Positions 40,798-51,197 are shown, counted from the first letter of the stretch. The stretch is 64,000 nucleotides of DNA from Vibrio rumoiensis (GCF_002218045.2 NZ_AP018685.1:1860001-1924000), one strand, 5' to 3'. The notes: a model not told the origin generated them from the letters alone. A program made the numbers and translations.

Positions 40798-42522
40798 ATG
40801 ATTTCTGGAATTCTAGCATCTCCTGGTATTGCTTTCGGTAAAGCACTACTTCTTCAAGAAGATGAAATTGTCCTAAATAAAACACCTATTTCGGACGATC
40901 AAGTTGAAGCAGAAGTAAAACGCTTCTTTGATGCTCGTAATAAATCTTCTGAGCAATTAGAAGGCATTAAACAAAAAGCACTTGAAACCTTCGGTGAAGA
41001 AAAAGAAGCTATCTTCGAAGGACACATCATGTTGCTTGAAGATGAAGAGCTAGAAGAAGAAATTTTAGCCCTCATCAAATCAGACAAAATGTCTGCTGGC
41101 CTTGCAATCCATACTGTGATTGAAGAACAAGCGACAGCACTTGAGTCTCTTGATGATGACTACCTTAAAGAACGTGCTACCGATATCCGCGATATCGGTA
41201 CACGTTTTGTTAAAAATGCACTAGGCATTAACATCGTATCGTTAAGTGCAATCAATGAAGAAGTTATTCTTGTTGCTAATGACTTAACACCATCGGAAAC
41301 AGCACAAATCAATCTAGAATTCGTTTTAGGCTTTGCGTGTGACATCGGTGGTCGTACATCTCACACTTCTATCATGGCTCGTTCACTTGAACTTCCAGCA
41401 ATTGTGGGTACTAACGACATTACTAAGCAAGTGTCTAACGGCGACATTTTGATTTTGGATGCAATTAACAACAAAATCATCGTCAACCCTTCTGACTCTG
41501 AGCTTGAAGAAGCAAAATCAATTCGCGATAACTTCTTTGCTGAAAAAGAAGAATTAGCCAAATTGAAAGACCTTCCAGCCGTCACTCTCGACGATCACCA
41601 CGTAGAAGTTTGCGGTAACATTGGTACAGTTAAAGACTGTGACGGTATTATTCGTAACGGTGGTGAAGGTGTTGGTCTATACCGTACCGAATTCCTATTT
41701 ATGGATCGTGATTCTCTTCCAACTGAAGAAGAACAATACAAAGCTTATAAAGAAGTTGCTGAAGCAATGGGTGATCAAGCCGTCATTATCCGTACTATGG
41801 ATATCGGTGGTGACAAAGATCTTCCATACATGGATCTACCACAAGAAATGAACCCGTTCTTAGGCTGGCGTGCAGTACGTATCAGCTTGGACCGTCGTGA
41901 AATTCTAAAAGACCAATTACGTGGTATTTTACGCGCATCAGCACACGGTAAGCTTCGCATCATGTTCCCAATGATTATCTCTGTTGAAGAGATCCGCGAA
42001 CTTAAAGCCGCCATTGAAGAGTACAAAGCTGAACTTCGCAGTGAAGGTGTGGCATTCGATGAAGATATCGAGATTGGCGTCATGGTGGAAACACCTGCAG
42101 CGGCAGCGATTGCTCACCACCTAGCGAAAGAAGTTTCATTCTTTAGTATTGGCACAAACGACTTAACTCAATATACTCTTGCAGTTGACCGTGGTAATGA
42201 GTTAATTTCTCACCTCTATAACCCACTATCTCCAGCTGTGCTAACTGTGATCAAACAAGTTATTGATGCATCACACAAAGAAGGCAAGTGGACTGGTATG
42301 TGTGGTGAGCTAGCGGGTGATGAGCGTGCTACCCTACTACTATTGGGTATGGGCTTAGATGAATTCAGCATGAGCGGTATTTCTATCCCGCGCGTTAAGA
42401 AAATCATCCGTAACTCAAACTTCGCAGAAGTAAAAGCAATGGCTGAAGAAGCTCTTGCTCTACCAACTGCGGCAGAAATCGAAGCTTGCGTTGATAAATT
42501 TATCGCAGAAAAATCGAATTAA
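40798..42522 (+). CDS. ptsI: Phosphoenolpyruvate-protein phosphotransferase, Enzyme I
   Basis: Enzyme I takes phosphate from phosphoenolpyruvate and passes it to HPr, the common entry to all PTS sugars including GlcNAc through NagE. The 574-residue protein has the HPr-binding N-terminal domain, the phosphohistidine His189 in [15 protein letters not shown], and the PEP-binding C-terminal barrel with [12 protein letters not shown] and the catalytic cysteine in [10 protein letters not shown] near residue 502. Spacing to ptsH is 59 bp. Confidence 0.98.
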   Translation: MISGILASPGIAFGKALLLQEDEIVLNKTPISDDQVEAEVKRFFDARNKSSEQLEGIKQKALETFGEEKEAIFEGHIMLLEDEELEEEILALIKSDKMSAGLAIHTVIEEQATALESLDDDYLKERATDIRDIGTRFVKNALGINIVSLSAINEEVILVANDLTPSETAQINLEFVLGFACDIGGRTSHTSIMARSLELPAIVGTNDITKQVSNGDILILDAINNKIIVNPSDSELEEAKSIRDNFFAEKEELAKLKDLPAVTLDDHHVEVCGNIGTVKDCDGIIRNGGEGVGLYRTEFLFMDRDSLPTEEEQYKAYKEVAEAMGDQAVIIRTMDIGGDKDLPYMDLPQEMNPFLGWRAVRISLDRREILKDQLRGILRASAHGKLRIMFPMIISVEEIRELKAAIEEYKAELRSEGVAFDEDIEIGVMVETPAAAAIAHHLAKEVSFFSIGTNDLTQYTLAVDRGNELISHLYNPLSPAVLTVIKQVIDASHKEGKWTGMCGELAGDERATLLLLGMGLDEFSMSGISIPRVKKIIRNSNFAEVKAMAEEALALPTAAEIEACVDKFIAEKSN

Positions 42523-42574
42523 GAATATAATCTTTTAATTAAAGATTAAAAAGTTAACTGCTTAGGAGCACAAC

Positions 42575-43084
42575 ATGGGTCTGTTTGACAAACTTAAGAA
42601 GCTAGTATCTGACGACACAGCTGATGCAGGCGCGATTGAAATTATCGCACCACTTTCTGGTGAAATCGTAAACATCGAAGATGTGCCTGATGTGGTTTTC
42701 GCTGAGAAAATCGTTGGTGACGGTATTGCTATCAAACCAAATGGCGACAAAATGGTTGCACCAGTAAACGGTACAATCGGTAAAATTTTTGAAACTAACC
42801 ACGCATTCTCTATCGAGTCTGACGATGGTATCGAACTATTCGTTCACTTTGGTATCGACACTGTTGAACTAAAAGGTGAAGGTTTCACTCGTATCGCTGA
42901 AGAAGGTCAAACTGTGAAAGCAGGCGACACTATCATCGAATTTGATCTTGCATACCTACAAGAAAATGCAAAATCTACACTGACTCCTGTTGTTATCTCT
43001 AACATGGACGAAATCAAAGAGCTAAGCAAGCTTTCTGGTAACGTTGTTGTTGGTGAAACACCAGTTATCCGTATCACTAAGTAA
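42575..43084 (+). CDS. crr: Glucose-specific EIIA protein (EIIA-Glc)
   Basis: EIIA-Glc passes phosphate to EIICB transporters and, by its phosphorylation state, controls adenylate cyclase and inducer exclusion. The 169-residue protein has the phosphorylated histidine at residue 91 in [16 protein letters not shown] and the partner histidine at 76. It is the likely phosphate donor for NagE in this window, which has no EIIA domain of its own. Third gene of the ptsHI-crr operon, 52 bp after ptsI. Confidence 0.98.
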   Translation: MGLFDKLKKLVSDDTADAGAIEIIAPLSGEIVNIEDVPDVVFAEKIVGDGIAIKPNGDKMVAPVNGTIGKIFETNHAFSIESDDGIELFVHFGIDTVELKGEGFTRIAEEGQTVKAGDTIIEFDLAYLQENAKSTLTPVVISNMDEIKELSKLSGNVVVGETPVIRITK

Positions 43085-43095
43085 TTTTCTTTGTG

Positions 43096-43134
43096 ATATA
43101 AAAAACGCTGCTCATGGGCAGCGTTTTTTTATAT
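43096..43134. terminator. Terminator of ptsHI-crr
   Basis: A GC-core stem AACGCTGC/GCAGCGTT extended by A- and T-runs on both sides, 12 bp past the crr stop. The symmetry would also stop transcription from the minus strand. Confidence 0.9.
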
Positions 43135-43289
43135 CTGAAATAAACTCATAAGATAAAACTAAGCAACTATCTCATACTCGAAAATCATACTAATTCCAAA
43201 TAGCACGCTCAACATACAAAAAATATAACCCACTAACTCGCGACTGTTTTACAAGCTCACATGCTAATTAGTGGGCCATACTATTCATA

Positions 43290-44192
43290 TTAAGCTAACG
43301 CTAATTTAGACAACATTTCTTCTGATGGTGCAAAGAAATAAGCACCGGTTACAGCTTGAGTAAAACGCAATAAATGGTCAGTCTTACCATCAGTTTCACC
43401 GAACATGCTCCCAAGCAATACTTTAAAGTTATGTAGGCGATTACAGTAAGCAATAAACAATAAACCGTGCTCTCCTGATACGCTGCCATAAGGTAAGCTA
43501 TGGCGAACCATTTTTAACCCTTTACCCTCTTCTTTAATATCAACACGGCCAACATGAGATTGAGCTGGAACGTTATCTAACTCAACCGAATCAGGCTTAG
43601 TTCGGCCAATCACTTTTTCTTGTGCGGCAACATTCAAACGATTCCAAGCAGGTAAGTCATGGACATAACGTTGAAGCATAACATAGCTACCACCTGCAAA
43701 CTCACCATCAGGAATCACTGCAACTTGGCGACGCTCATCGCCTTCAGGATTTTCTGTCCCATCAATAAAATCAGTCATATCACGGCTATCTAAGAAACGA
43801 TAACCATAAGTTTCATCGACAACCTCAACATCATCACTAATTTCAGTCATAAGCTTACGCAATATATAAAAGTGCAAATCATGGCGGTTGGAGTGGCAAT
43901 GCAGTAAGACATCGACTTCCGTTGCCGGTGCGATAGTATCTCCTGAACCTAGTTCAACAAATGGCTCTAACTCGTGAGGCATAGTTTGGTTCGTTTTCAA
44001 CCAGAATGAATGAGTAAAAGCTAATGATAAATAAAGGTTTGAGTTAGGTTGCTGATCATTTAGAGATGACACCAACTCTGGCAATAATTTTAATTGCTTT
44101 AATACATGGGAGTGGTTGGTCTTGATCTTCAGCAAGCACTGTAAAGAAAATGGGTTAACTTCAGGTATAATTGCGGATTGTGGTTTCGACAT
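43290..44192 (-). CDS. yfeX: Dye-decolorising (DyP) type heme peroxidase, YfeX-like
   Basis: A 300-residue heme peroxidase of the DyP superfamily without signal peptide, so cytoplasmic. The GxxDG motif with the distal aspartate is seen as DFIDGTENPEG near residue 140, the proximal heme histidine in AQSHVGRVDI near 212, and the distal arginine in HSLPYGS nearby region. E. coli YfeX oxidises porphyrinogens and other donors with peroxide; the natural donor is unknown. It stands alone between crr and the DUF2919 gene. Confidence 0.93.
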   Translation of the reverse strand: MSKPQSAIIPEVNPFSLQCLLKIKTNHSHVLKQLKLLPELVSSLNDQQPNSNLYLSLAFTHSFWLKTNQTMPHELEPFVELGSGDTIAPATEVDVLLHCHSNRHDLHFYILRKLMTEISDDVEVVDETYGYRFLDSRDMTDFIDGTENPEGDERRQVAVIPDGEFAGGSYVMLQRYVHDLPAWNRLNVAAQEKVIGRTKPDSVELDNVPAQSHVGRVDIKEEGKGLKMVRHSLPYGSVSGEHGLLFIAYCNRLHNFKVLLGSMFGETDGKTDHLLRFTQAVTGAYFFAPSEEMLSKLALA

Positions 44193-44246
44193 GGATACTT
44201 CCTTATTCGATTTTTTATCGTCATGATTAACCTCACAACGCAGGTA

Positions 44247-44729
44247 TTACATTACATTCGGAATGGAAAAAGTGTCTTTTACTCTTTGTGATTGAAATAA
44301 ATACATTAATAACCACACTAAACCAAGTAAGGTTAATGCATCACTCCAATTAAATAGCCATTGAGTTTGAGATAAATGATAAAGGGTTATGACAAATTGT
44401 GCCAATACAATAGCGGCCGTATAACTACGTCCAAAGGCGAGTATTTTATTTAGCCATTGACGCTCAGGCCTGCGTAAGGAAATTGTCCAAGCCAAGATCA
44501 CAATAGGCAACCCAACCATTAACCCTAAATAAAGGCTATCCGTAACTGGATAAATAATGGATAGCAATTTTGCACTCATCGTCCGACTGGCACTCGCAAT
44601 GATAAAGACAATCCAAGCTTTCGCTAAAAATAACCAACTTAACCATAACCACATTGGTGGTTTAAGAAAGCCATTTTTATCATAGTCATCGACACTATAA
44701 GTTATCGCATATTGCACAGTGGTCTTCAT
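44247..44729 (-). CDS. DUF2919 (YfeZ-like) membrane protein
   Basis: A 160-residue inner-membrane protein with about four hydrophobic segments, for example LWLSWLFLAKAWIVFIIASA and LYLGLMVGLPIVILAWTISL. The N-terminal YDKNGFLKPPMWLWLSWLFL block is typical of DUF2919. Function unknown. It lies upstream of the DyP peroxidase gene on the same strand with a 54-bp gap, as yfeZ lies near yfeX in E. coli. Confidence 0.85.
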   Translation of the reverse strand: MKTTVQYAITYSVDDYDKNGFLKPPMWLWLSWLFLAKAWIVFIIASASRTMSAKLLSIIYPVTDSLYLGLMVGLPIVILAWTISLRRPERQWLNKILAFGRSYTAAIVLAQFVITLYHLSQTQWLFNWSDALTLLGLVWLLMYLFQSQRVKDTFSIPNVM

Positions 44730-44804
44730 CCCTTTGCTACGGTTATGTTAGTCTAGGGAATATCCCTCGCTTGTACTACTTTAACAAAGAATGATCCCAT
44801 TAAG

Positions 44805-45149
44805 ATGAAAGTAAATAAAAAAAATATCTCACCAGAAACACAACAAGACGCACTGACTGTCGCAAAGTCGATCCAAAAACCGGGGCAAACTAAAGAGCAA
44901 ACCAAGTTAATCGCTCAAGGCATTGAAAAAGGTATCGCTTTATATAAGAAGCAGCACAAAGAAAAACTCAGAGAAGCGGATAAATTACGTAAAAAACAAT
45001 CTCAAAAAACCAACCAATCCCAAGAGAAATTGAGCTCTGAATTAAACGCTAACAACCACGGTGAATCGGTTAATCGCTCTGCATTGCCATGGGTATTTCT
45101 CATTATCAGCTGGATTGGTTTTGGCATTTATTTTTTGCTACAGAAATAA
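44805..45149 (+). CDS. DUF2956 protein
   Basis: A 114-residue protein with a long lysine- and glutamine-rich helical region (about 1-85, probably coiled coil) followed by one C-terminal membrane segment (LPWVFLIISWIGFGIYFLL, 94-112). Such a tail-anchored layout puts the charged part in the cytoplasm. It matches DUF2956 of vibrios and relatives; no function is known. Confidence 0.82.
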   Translation: MKVNKKNISPETQQDALTVAKSIQKPGQTKEQTKLIAQGIEKGIALYKKQHKEKLREADKLRKKQSQKTNQSQEKLSSELNANNHGESVNRSALPWVFLIISWIGFGIYFLLQK

Positions 45150-45162
45150 CACGACAACTGGG

Positions 45163-45468
45163 CTATTGAGCTAAATCTAAAAACTGAGCAATATCAGATT
45201 GCCACTGTTTAAGAATTCTCACATCAAATGGCCCCCAGTTATTTACCGTGTAATATCCATCATTATGACGACGGCCATCTTGTACAAATGACAAATGAAT
45301 GCCGATCGCTGGCAACGCCTTCAGTACGTCTTGAATGGTTCGTCGTGGCCACCCCGTTCTTTCCATTAATTTAGGCACATTTGGTCGTTCTAAGTCTTTA
45401 ATCAACAGCGCGATATAAAGACGCCTTGCAAATACAGGGCTAAGCTCCACAGTGATATCCTCAAACAA
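45163..45468 (-). CDS. Winged-helix DNA-binding protein of unknown function
   Basis: A 101-residue protein. Residues about 20-65 (LLIKDLERPNVPKLMERTGW then PRRTIQDVLKALPAIGIHL) read as a helix-turn-helix with a following wing (QDGRRHNDGYYTVNNWG). A basic recognition helix suggests DNA binding. No operator or target can be named. It converges on the DUF2956 gene and stands 266 bp from yffB, a gap that holds no other gene. Confidence 0.78.
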   Translation of the reverse strand: MFEDITVELSPVFARRLYIALLIKDLERPNVPKLMERTGWPRRTIQDVLKALPAIGIHLSFVQDGRRHNDGYYTVNNWGPFDVRILKQWQSDIAQFLDLAQ

Positions 45469-45734
45469 TGACCGATGAGATCAATAAAAACAATTGAGCC
45501 TATTATCACCATAAATGCTGAATACCATTTTGCGTAGGATCAATCCGAAGCCATACAAATCCTTGCCTCTTATTTCACCCGATTTATAAGCATGGAAACA
45601 AGTGCATTAACACGCTGAATTGTGTACGATTCGTTACATAAATAAAGCTAAGGCTTTAGAAAGTTTAGATTGCTAGATAACAAACGTTAATCCGTAAAAC
45701 CGGTATCAAACCAAAGTAAAAGGGACCGTAAATA

Positions 45735-46079
45735 ATGATTACCATGTATGGCATACCAAATTGTGACACGATAAAAAAAGCCAAGAAATGGTTAGATGCT
45801 AACGGCGTCGAGTATCACTTTCATGATTATCGTAAAGAGGGTATTGATACCGAGTTAGTCTCATTATTTTGCCAACAGTTTGGTTGGGAAACCGTTGTTA
45901 ATAAGCGCGGAACGACTTACCGCCAATTAACCGATGAGAAAAAAAATACTCTAAATGCAGAAAACGCACTTCTATTACTGGTCGAGAACCCAGCAATGAT
46001 TAAGCGTCCGATTTTATTGACCGACACAGCAGCATTAATTGGATTTAAAGCTGCTGACTATGAAACTCTATTAAAGTAA
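45735..46079 (+). CDS. yffB: ArsC/Spx-family protein YffB
   Basis: A 114-residue thioredoxin-fold protein of the Spx/ArsC family. It has one N-terminal cysteine, in [17 protein letters not shown] (residue 10 region), and a conserved C-terminal IKRPILLTD. Its E. coli homologue may be a glutathione-dependent thiol reductase; the substrate is unknown. It is 13 bp upstream of dapE, as in E. coli. Confidence 0.9.
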   Translation: MITMYGIPNCDTIKKAKKWLDANGVEYHFHDYRKEGIDTELVSLFCQQFGWETVVNKRGTTYRQLTDEKKNTLNAENALLLLVENPAMIKRPILLTDTAALIGFKAADYETLLK

Positions 46080-46092
46080 GGAAATAACAAGG

Positions 46093-47232
46093 ATGTCAGA
46101 CAGTCCCGTACTCACTCTTGCGCAAGATTTATTAAAGCGCCAATCGGTAACGCCAGAAGATGCGGGTTGCCAAGATTTAATGATTGAACGTTTAAAAGCA
46201 CTTGGATTTGAAATCGAAGTAATGGTGTTTGAAGATACCACTAACTTTTGGGCTCGACGCGGCTCTAACGCCCCATTATTTGCTTTTGCAGGGCATACTG
46301 ACGTTGTCCCATCTGGTCCATTAGAACAATGGCACACTCCTCCATTTGAACCGACGATCATTGATGGTTACTTGCACGCTAGGGGTGCGGCGGATATGAA
46401 AGGTTCACTGGCTTGTATGATTGTCGCAGTCGAGCGTTTCCTTGCTGAGCATCCCAATCACCAAGGCTCAATTGCATTTCTGATTACTTCAGACGAAGAA
46501 GGCCCTTTCATCAACGGTACAACTCGTGTCGTTGATACTTTAATGGCAAGAAATGAAATTATTGATATGTGTATTGTTGGTGAACCTTCCAGTACGACTC
46601 ATGTTGGTGATGTAATCAAAAATGGCCGTCGAGGTTCCATTACTGGAGACCTAACGATTATAGGTACCCAGGGGCATGTCGCTTATCCACATTTAGCGAA
46701 TAACCCAGTACACCAAGCACTGCCAGCACTGGCTGAGCTTGCGGCAACCACTTGGGATAACGGTAATGAGTTTTTTCCACCAACTAGTTTTCAAATCCCT
46801 AATTTAGCTTCCGGCACTGGCGCATCGAATGTCATTCCTGGTGAGTTTCATGTTCAATTTAATTTCCGTTTCAGTACCGAATTAACGGATGTAGAAATTA
46901 AGCGTCGTGTCCATTCTGTGTTGGATGCTCATGGATTGAACTATGATCTCAAATGGACATTAAACGGCCACCCATTCTTAACCGATAAAGGCCCGTTAAT
47001 TGACGCGGTTGTTGAAGCGGTGAAATCGGTGAACCATCAACCAGCTCAATTACTCACAACAGGTGGCACTTCTGATGGACGCTTCATTGCACAAATGGGA
47101 AGTCAAGTTGTGGAACTTGGCCCTGTGAATGCCACTATTCATAAAGTTAACGAATGCGTTAAAATTGCCGATTTAGAAAAGTTAACCGATATGTACCAAA
47201 AAACACTCGAAAATTGTCTCACTGAGAAATAA
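46093..47232 (+). CDS. dapE: Succinyl-diaminopimelate desuccinylase
   Basis: DapE cleaves N-succinyl-L,L-diaminopimelate on the way to lysine and cell-wall meso-DAP. The 379-residue zinc peptidase of the M20 family shows [12 protein letters not shown] with a zinc histidine near residue 66, [16 protein letters not shown] sequence ([10 protein letters not shown]) with the bridging aspartate near 100, the catalytic glutamate in TSDEEGPF near 134, and TGGTSDGRF near 325. It lies between yffB and an M15 peptidase gene, and dapA of the same pathway is 4 kb away. Confidence 0.97.
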   Translation: MSDSPVLTLAQDLLKRQSVTPEDAGCQDLMIERLKALGFEIEVMVFEDTTNFWARRGSNAPLFAFAGHTDVVPSGPLEQWHTPPFEPTIIDGYLHARGAADMKGSLACMIVAVERFLAEHPNHQGSIAFLITSDEEGPFINGTTRVVDTLMARNEIIDMCIVGEPSSTTHVGDVIKNGRRGSITGDLTIIGTQGHVAYPHLANNPVHQALPALAELAATTWDNGNEFFPPTSFQIPNLASGTGASNVIPGEFHVQFNFRFSTELTDVEIKRRVHSVLDAHGLNYDLKWTLNGHPFLTDKGPLIDAVVEAVKSVNHQPAQLLTTGGTSDGRFIAQMGSQVVELGPVNATIHKVNECVKIADLEKLTDMYQKTLENCLTEK

Positions 47233-47237
47233 TTTGT

Positions 47238-47924
47238 ATGACACACTATTCACTTGAGCAACTCACAGGATTAACTCAAACTCACTTAACCAGTGTTATG
47301 GTGGGAACAAAAGAGTTTCTGATCCATCGTGATATAAAAGCGCCATTACTCGCGCTCATTGACAATGCTCAAGTGAATGGCTTTGATTTTTCGATTGCCA
47401 GTAGCTTTCGTGACTACTCTCGTCAAGTCATGATATGGAATGCCAAATTCAGTGGTGACAGAAGTATTTTGGACAGTGATAGCCAGCCTCTTGACGGTTC
47501 TACACTCACAGAACTCGAGAAGATTCACGCGATCATGCGTTGGTCTGCTTTGCCTGGTGCGAGTCGCCATCATTGGGGTTGTGAGTTAGATGTCTACGCC
47601 CACAATCACTTACCTCCAGATACTCAACTACAATTAGAACCATGGGAGTACCAAACTGGTCATCAAAAAGAATTCAACCATTGGCTAACCGAAGCTATGC
47701 CTCAGTTTGGCTTTTATCGCCCTTATCAAAAAGATTTAGGTGGTGTGGCGATTGAGCCTTGGCATATTAGTCATATTACAACCGGGCAAACAATGTTAGC
47801 CCAGCTGTCGGTAGAGAAACTCAAACAAACTTGGGATAAGCACCCTTTTTTGGGGGTTAAATCAATATCTCAACACGCTGAAAGCTTATATAATCGCTAT
47901 ATCAGCAATATTAGTGTGGCGTAA
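47238..47924 (+). CDS. M15-family D,D-carboxypeptidase-like metallopeptidase
   Basis: A 228-residue protein of the VanY/M15B type. The zinc motif SRHHWGCELDVY is near residue 113 and the second, EPWHISH, near 174; the upstream SSFRDYSRQ matches the substrate arginine region. Such enzymes trim D-Ala from peptidoglycan peptides. No signal peptide or membrane anchor is seen, which is odd for an enzyme that should meet peptidoglycan and may point to recycling in the cytoplasm. It starts 5 bp after the dapE stop, probably co-transcribed. Confidence 0.88.
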   Translation: MTHYSLEQLTGLTQTHLTSVMVGTKEFLIHRDIKAPLLALIDNAQVNGFDFSIASSFRDYSRQVMIWNAKFSGDRSILDSDSQPLDGSTLTELEKIHAIMRWSALPGASRHHWGCELDVYAHNHLPPDTQLQLEPWEYQTGHQKEFNHWLTEAMPQFGFYRPYQKDLGGVAIEPWHISHITTGQTMLAQLSVEKLKQTWDKHPFLGVKSISQHAESLYNRYISNISVA

Positions 47925-47948
47925 ATAAAACGCAACTAAGTAGGATTT

Positions 47949-48185
47949 ATGGATATAGACTTACTGCTCAACCCTTGGGTTATTAGTATTATCATTATCG
48001 TATTTGTGATCGGTAATTTGGCATCAATGAAATATTTAGGTAAATCTCATTTAGTGCGTAAAAACCCAAAAGCAAAATCCGATCTTGATAAGCTGATCGA
48101 AATATATAAACAAAAAGATCAAGATGAAGGGAATGAATCCCCTAGTACTAAAAAGAAAGTCGATTCAAGTAAAACTGAAGATTGA
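47949..48185 (+). CDS. DUF2897 small membrane protein
   Basis: A 78-residue protein with one N-terminal membrane segment (about 9-27, WVISIIIIVFVIGNLASM) and a charged, lysine-rich C-terminal tail. It fits the DUF2897 family; function unknown. TAGGAT lies before the ATG. It is the last gene of the yffB-dapE-M15 run and its 3' end lies 41 bp from the group II intron. Confidence 0.82.
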   Translation: MDIDLLLNPWVISIIIIVFVIGNLASMKYLGKSHLVRKNPKAKSDLDKLIEIYKQKDQDEGNESPSTKKKVDSSKTED

Positions 48186-48246
48186 TGCTTTTAAACCAAG
48201 CTTCACTAGGCCAGTCACTAATTAAATCGAGTAGGAGGGGGCCTCA

Positions 48247-48299
48247 CGGCCTCCGTCCTCTCACACCACCGCACAAGCGTGGGTCGCATACGGCGGTTC
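48247..48299 (-). ncRNA. Group II intron domains V and VI (catalytic core)
   Basis: The minus strand has outer arms ACCGCC/GGTGGT around a GCG-ACCCA-CGC hairpin, the two-helix form of domain V, the most conserved intron domain. The C-terminal residues and stop of the maturase frame are read from the same bases, common in class C elements. Confidence 0.65.
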
Positions 48300-49572
48300 C
48301 GAATACATTTTCAGTATGTCATATCCATCTAGTAACGAATATAACCCCATCTCAGTGAATCTGACATTTGACATGGCATGATTTACTTGAGGTGTACGTG
48401 ATAACTTCCACCAACCTTTATCTGACATGGCGATTTTCCAAGCATTACGTTCACTCACTCCATTATTTTGAAGCCATGTCGCTATGCTGTATTTTCGCTT
48501 ACGTTGTTTTAGGCGGTAGCACCGCAGTCGGCGTCTTATCCAACTGTCTAGGTTTGTCATTACTCTTTTCCTCAGTGCTAGTTTGAAGTAATGCTGCCAA
48601 CCTCTGAGGTATTGAGTTAGCTCCTTGATTATACGAGATAACTCCCTTCCTCTGTTCCGCTTCGTTATTTGTCTAACTCGTCTTTTCATTCGAGTTAGGG
48701 CTTCTGGTGAAATTTGAATTTCACCATTGCTCTTGAAACGGTGGCTTAAATAGCGTCTATTTTCTATTCGGGTGGCTGCACTTTTCTCTCGGTTTACCTT
48801 GAGTTTTAACTTGCCTTCCAAGTAGGACGTTATTGAGGCTTTTACCCGCTCTGCTGCTGCCTGACTACCGACATAAATTTGGCAGTCGTCTGCATATCGA
48901 CAAAACTTATGGCCTCTTCTTTCTAGCTCTTTATCAAGCTCATCTAATACAACGTTTGATAGTAGCGGAGACAAGGGACCACCTTGTGGTGTTCCCTTTT
49001 GCCTCTTCTCCATTAAACCATTTCGCATCAGGCCAGATTGTAGATATCTTCTAATTAGTTTTAATACCCGTTTATCCTCAATTTGTTTGGATAAACGATG
49101 CATGAGCCGATCGTGGTTCACAGTATCAAAGTACTTTTCTAAATCGATATCAACGACAAAGCTTTTCCCTTTTCGAATGTAATAGCTTCCTTGAACAAGT
49201 GCATCGTGCACTTCGGTTCGGGCGAAAGCCAAAACTATTTGAAGAAAATGTTGGCTCAAGGATCTCCGTTAGTTTAATCACGATGGCTTGTTGAACCATA
49301 CGATCGATCACTGTCGGGATCCCAAGCTGTCGAAATCCTCCAGAGGATTTCGGTATCTCTACACCTAGTACGGGTTGTGGTTGGTAACTACCATCTATAA
49401 TAGATTGTCGCAGTTGCTGACCATTTCCGTTTTGCTTGAGCAGATTAATGGTTGCTTCAATGTTGAGTTTATCGACACCCGCACAACCTTTATTGCTTTT
49501 GACTCGGCGTAGTGCTTCGTTCAGATTAGCTGGTTCGCAGATGCTCTCCAGCAATTGAGATGTGTTTACCAA
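48261..49572 (-). pseudogene. ltrA: Group II intron reverse transcriptase/maturase, frameshifted
   Basis: The N-terminal part (49572 to about 49205) reads MVNTSQLLESICEPANLNEA through FGFRPNRSA, then leaves frame. The rest, to 48261, continues from VHDALVQGSYYI in another frame. Comparison with intact maturases suggests that two bases were lost from a CACA, giving AGTGCACGAT where AGTGCACACGAT is expected, near 49203-49212. Domains: RT 0-7 with the active site FCRYADDCQIY, maturase domain X around LTQYLRGWQHYF, and a basic C-terminus partly encoded by domain V. No HNH domain. A sequencing error is the alternative explanation. Confidence 0.88.
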
Positions 49573-50114
49573 GACTCGTCCTTCTTTCTACGCCAATTTC
49601 GCTTGTCACGCTTCGTCACCCTCAGTGCTACTGGCGGTATTACCGATTGGGACGGAGAGATGGTTTTCATCGTTGCTGTGACTCCACTGAATTTGAGTGT
49701 CCTGCGACTGCTTCTTGATGTATTCGGTTCAGGCCTTCTTTTAAGCTGTACTAACTTAAAATACTATGCCTTCGGCTGACTTCTTATCACCCTTCACGAC
49801 GCCTCACGGCGACGTTAGTCTTCTTGAAGACAGGCGGTAAGATCTCCCGAGGTAAGACGTTGCTCTTTCCTTTGGTTATGCTTGATTTACTTGTACACAC
49901 TTCCCGTCGAGGCATTGGGCTATTCTATCTGTTGCAAGGTTACCCAAGTTGCACAAGCCTACTATCAAGTTTCTGTTCGTCATAACCAAATTTTGCCATT
50001 TGCTTCCTTCAGATTTCACCTCACGGTGAACACCCTTGCATAGGCTAACGGTTCTTGCTCGACTAAGCCCGTAGAGGACTTTCACCTCCTAGATCAACGC
50101 CATGCTCGGCGCAC

Positions 50115-50150
50115 AACACAAAAAACACCGCCAACAAGGGCGGTGTTTTT
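50115..50150 (-). terminator. Terminator of bamC, adjacent to the intron
   Basis: A perfect 12-bp stem (50121-50132 with 50139-50150, loop of 6) lies 18 bp past the bamC stop. On the minus strand the stem ends in TTTTT, then TGTGTT and the intron. The intron insertion left the stem intact but cut the natural T-tract context. Confidence 0.9.
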
Positions 50151-50168
50151 TTATTCAATTTAGAAAAA

Positions 50169-51197
50169 TTAAGGTTGTTTACTTATATCAAACAATACCT
50201 CTAACGCGGGAATCAAGGCTTGCAAATCCTCAGGAGGAATTGGTTTACCATTGTCATCCGTCACATTGATAGAGGTACGGTTATCTAAGTCACCAACTAA
50301 TAACGTGTATTTCTTATCTGCTAAAGTCAAAGGTTGAACGCCTAAACTTTGCCACACTTCATCGTCGGGAGCCTTATAAGTCGTATCAATCGTACCTTGA
50401 GAGCGATTTTTATCTTCTATATTAAAGCCAATTTGTGGAAGCACACTTTCAAGTCTACTCCACACAAGATCATAAGGTGCTCGAGCAATAATAACCGGTA
50501 GGCCACTTCTATCTTTACCCATGGTAACCGGAACTTTATTGATTAACTCTAAAGCACGAATACGAGCTTCTTCTGTCACTTGTTTATCATATTGAGTCGT
50601 AATGTAGTTCACCATTGCGCTTGAATAACGATCTTTAATTTCCGGTGTTAACTCAATATCATCATTATTTTCTTTCCATTCCACAAGTGCCACATGGAAT
50701 CCATAACGGCCAGACATTTCTAAACGATCGACTTTATAGCGCCCAGCGATTGGATATGACTCATCTTCCGCACTCAGGTTAACCCAATCTGTTTCTAGTG
50801 AAGTTGGACTATCTGAACGCAGTTTAATGTCTTTTTCATTCACCATGCGATGAATCATATCCCAAACTTTATTCAGTTCATCTTGGCTAATCAACCAAAT
50901 GGTGACATCACTATCTTGCTTTTCAACTCGCGCACCAGGGATCAACTCTAAAACCTGTTGAGGTGCACGAATGTCGACGTCAGGCCCTAATTTTCCCTTA
51001 TAATCCCCTTGGGGAATATTGTATTGAGGATAAAACTGCGGCTGAGCATCAGGGAGAGTCACCCATTCCTGATCCAAAGAAGTGTCTAAATAAGCAAAAT
51101 CATCTTTAGCTTGTCGACGTTGTTCCGGATCCCCAGCACACGCTGACAATACCAATACCGCTAGTGAACTGATCACTAACTGGTGAGAGAATTTCAT
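50169..51197 (-). CDS. bamC: Outer-membrane assembly lipoprotein BamC
   Basis: BamC is a lipoprotein of the BAM complex that folds beta-barrel proteins, such as the porin in this window, into the outer membrane. The 342-residue precursor has a lipobox LSAC with the lipidated cysteine at residue 20, an unstructured N-terminal segment that binds BamD, and two helix-grip domains (about 95-205 and 215-335). It follows dapA on the same strand, the E. coli order (dapA-bamC), with a 53-bp gap. Confidence 0.95.
   Translation of the reverse strand: MKFSHQLVISSLAVLVLSACAGDPEQRRQAKDDFAYLDTSLDQEWVTLPDAQPQFYPQYNIPQGDYKGKLGPDVDIRAPQQVLELIPGARVEKQDSDVTIWLISQDELNKVWDMIHRMVNEKDIKLRSDSPTSLETDWVNLSAEDESYPIAGRYKVDRLEMSGRYGFHVALVEWKENNDDIELTPEIKDRYSSAMVNYITTQYDKQVTEEARIRALELINKVPVTMGKDRSGLPVIIARAPYDLVWSRLESVLPQIGFNIEDKNRSQGTIDTTYKAPDDEVWQSLGVQPLTLADKKYTLLVGDLDNRTSINVTDDNGKPIPPEDLQALIPALEVLFDISKQP

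Larger units (their letters stand above)
48227..50114 (-). mobile_element. Group II intron (class C-like) inserted after the bamC terminator
   Basis: On the minus strand the element begins GTGCGCCGAGCATGG at 50114, the group II 5' consensus, followed by GGAGGTGAAAGTCCTC of domain I. Domain V is at about 48267-48299 and domain VI follows; the 3' end reads CTACTCGAT, ending at 48227. Length is about 1888 bp. The interior encodes a reverse transcriptase/maturase without an endonuclease domain. The 5' splice site lies 6 bases past the bamC terminator stem, the favoured target of class C introns. Boundaries are read by consensus and could be off by a base or two. Confidence 0.88.

Noticed and set aside
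48368..49779. Several plus-strand frames inside the group II intron
   Set aside because: They are antisense to the maturase and intron RNA, which are conserved on the minus strand.
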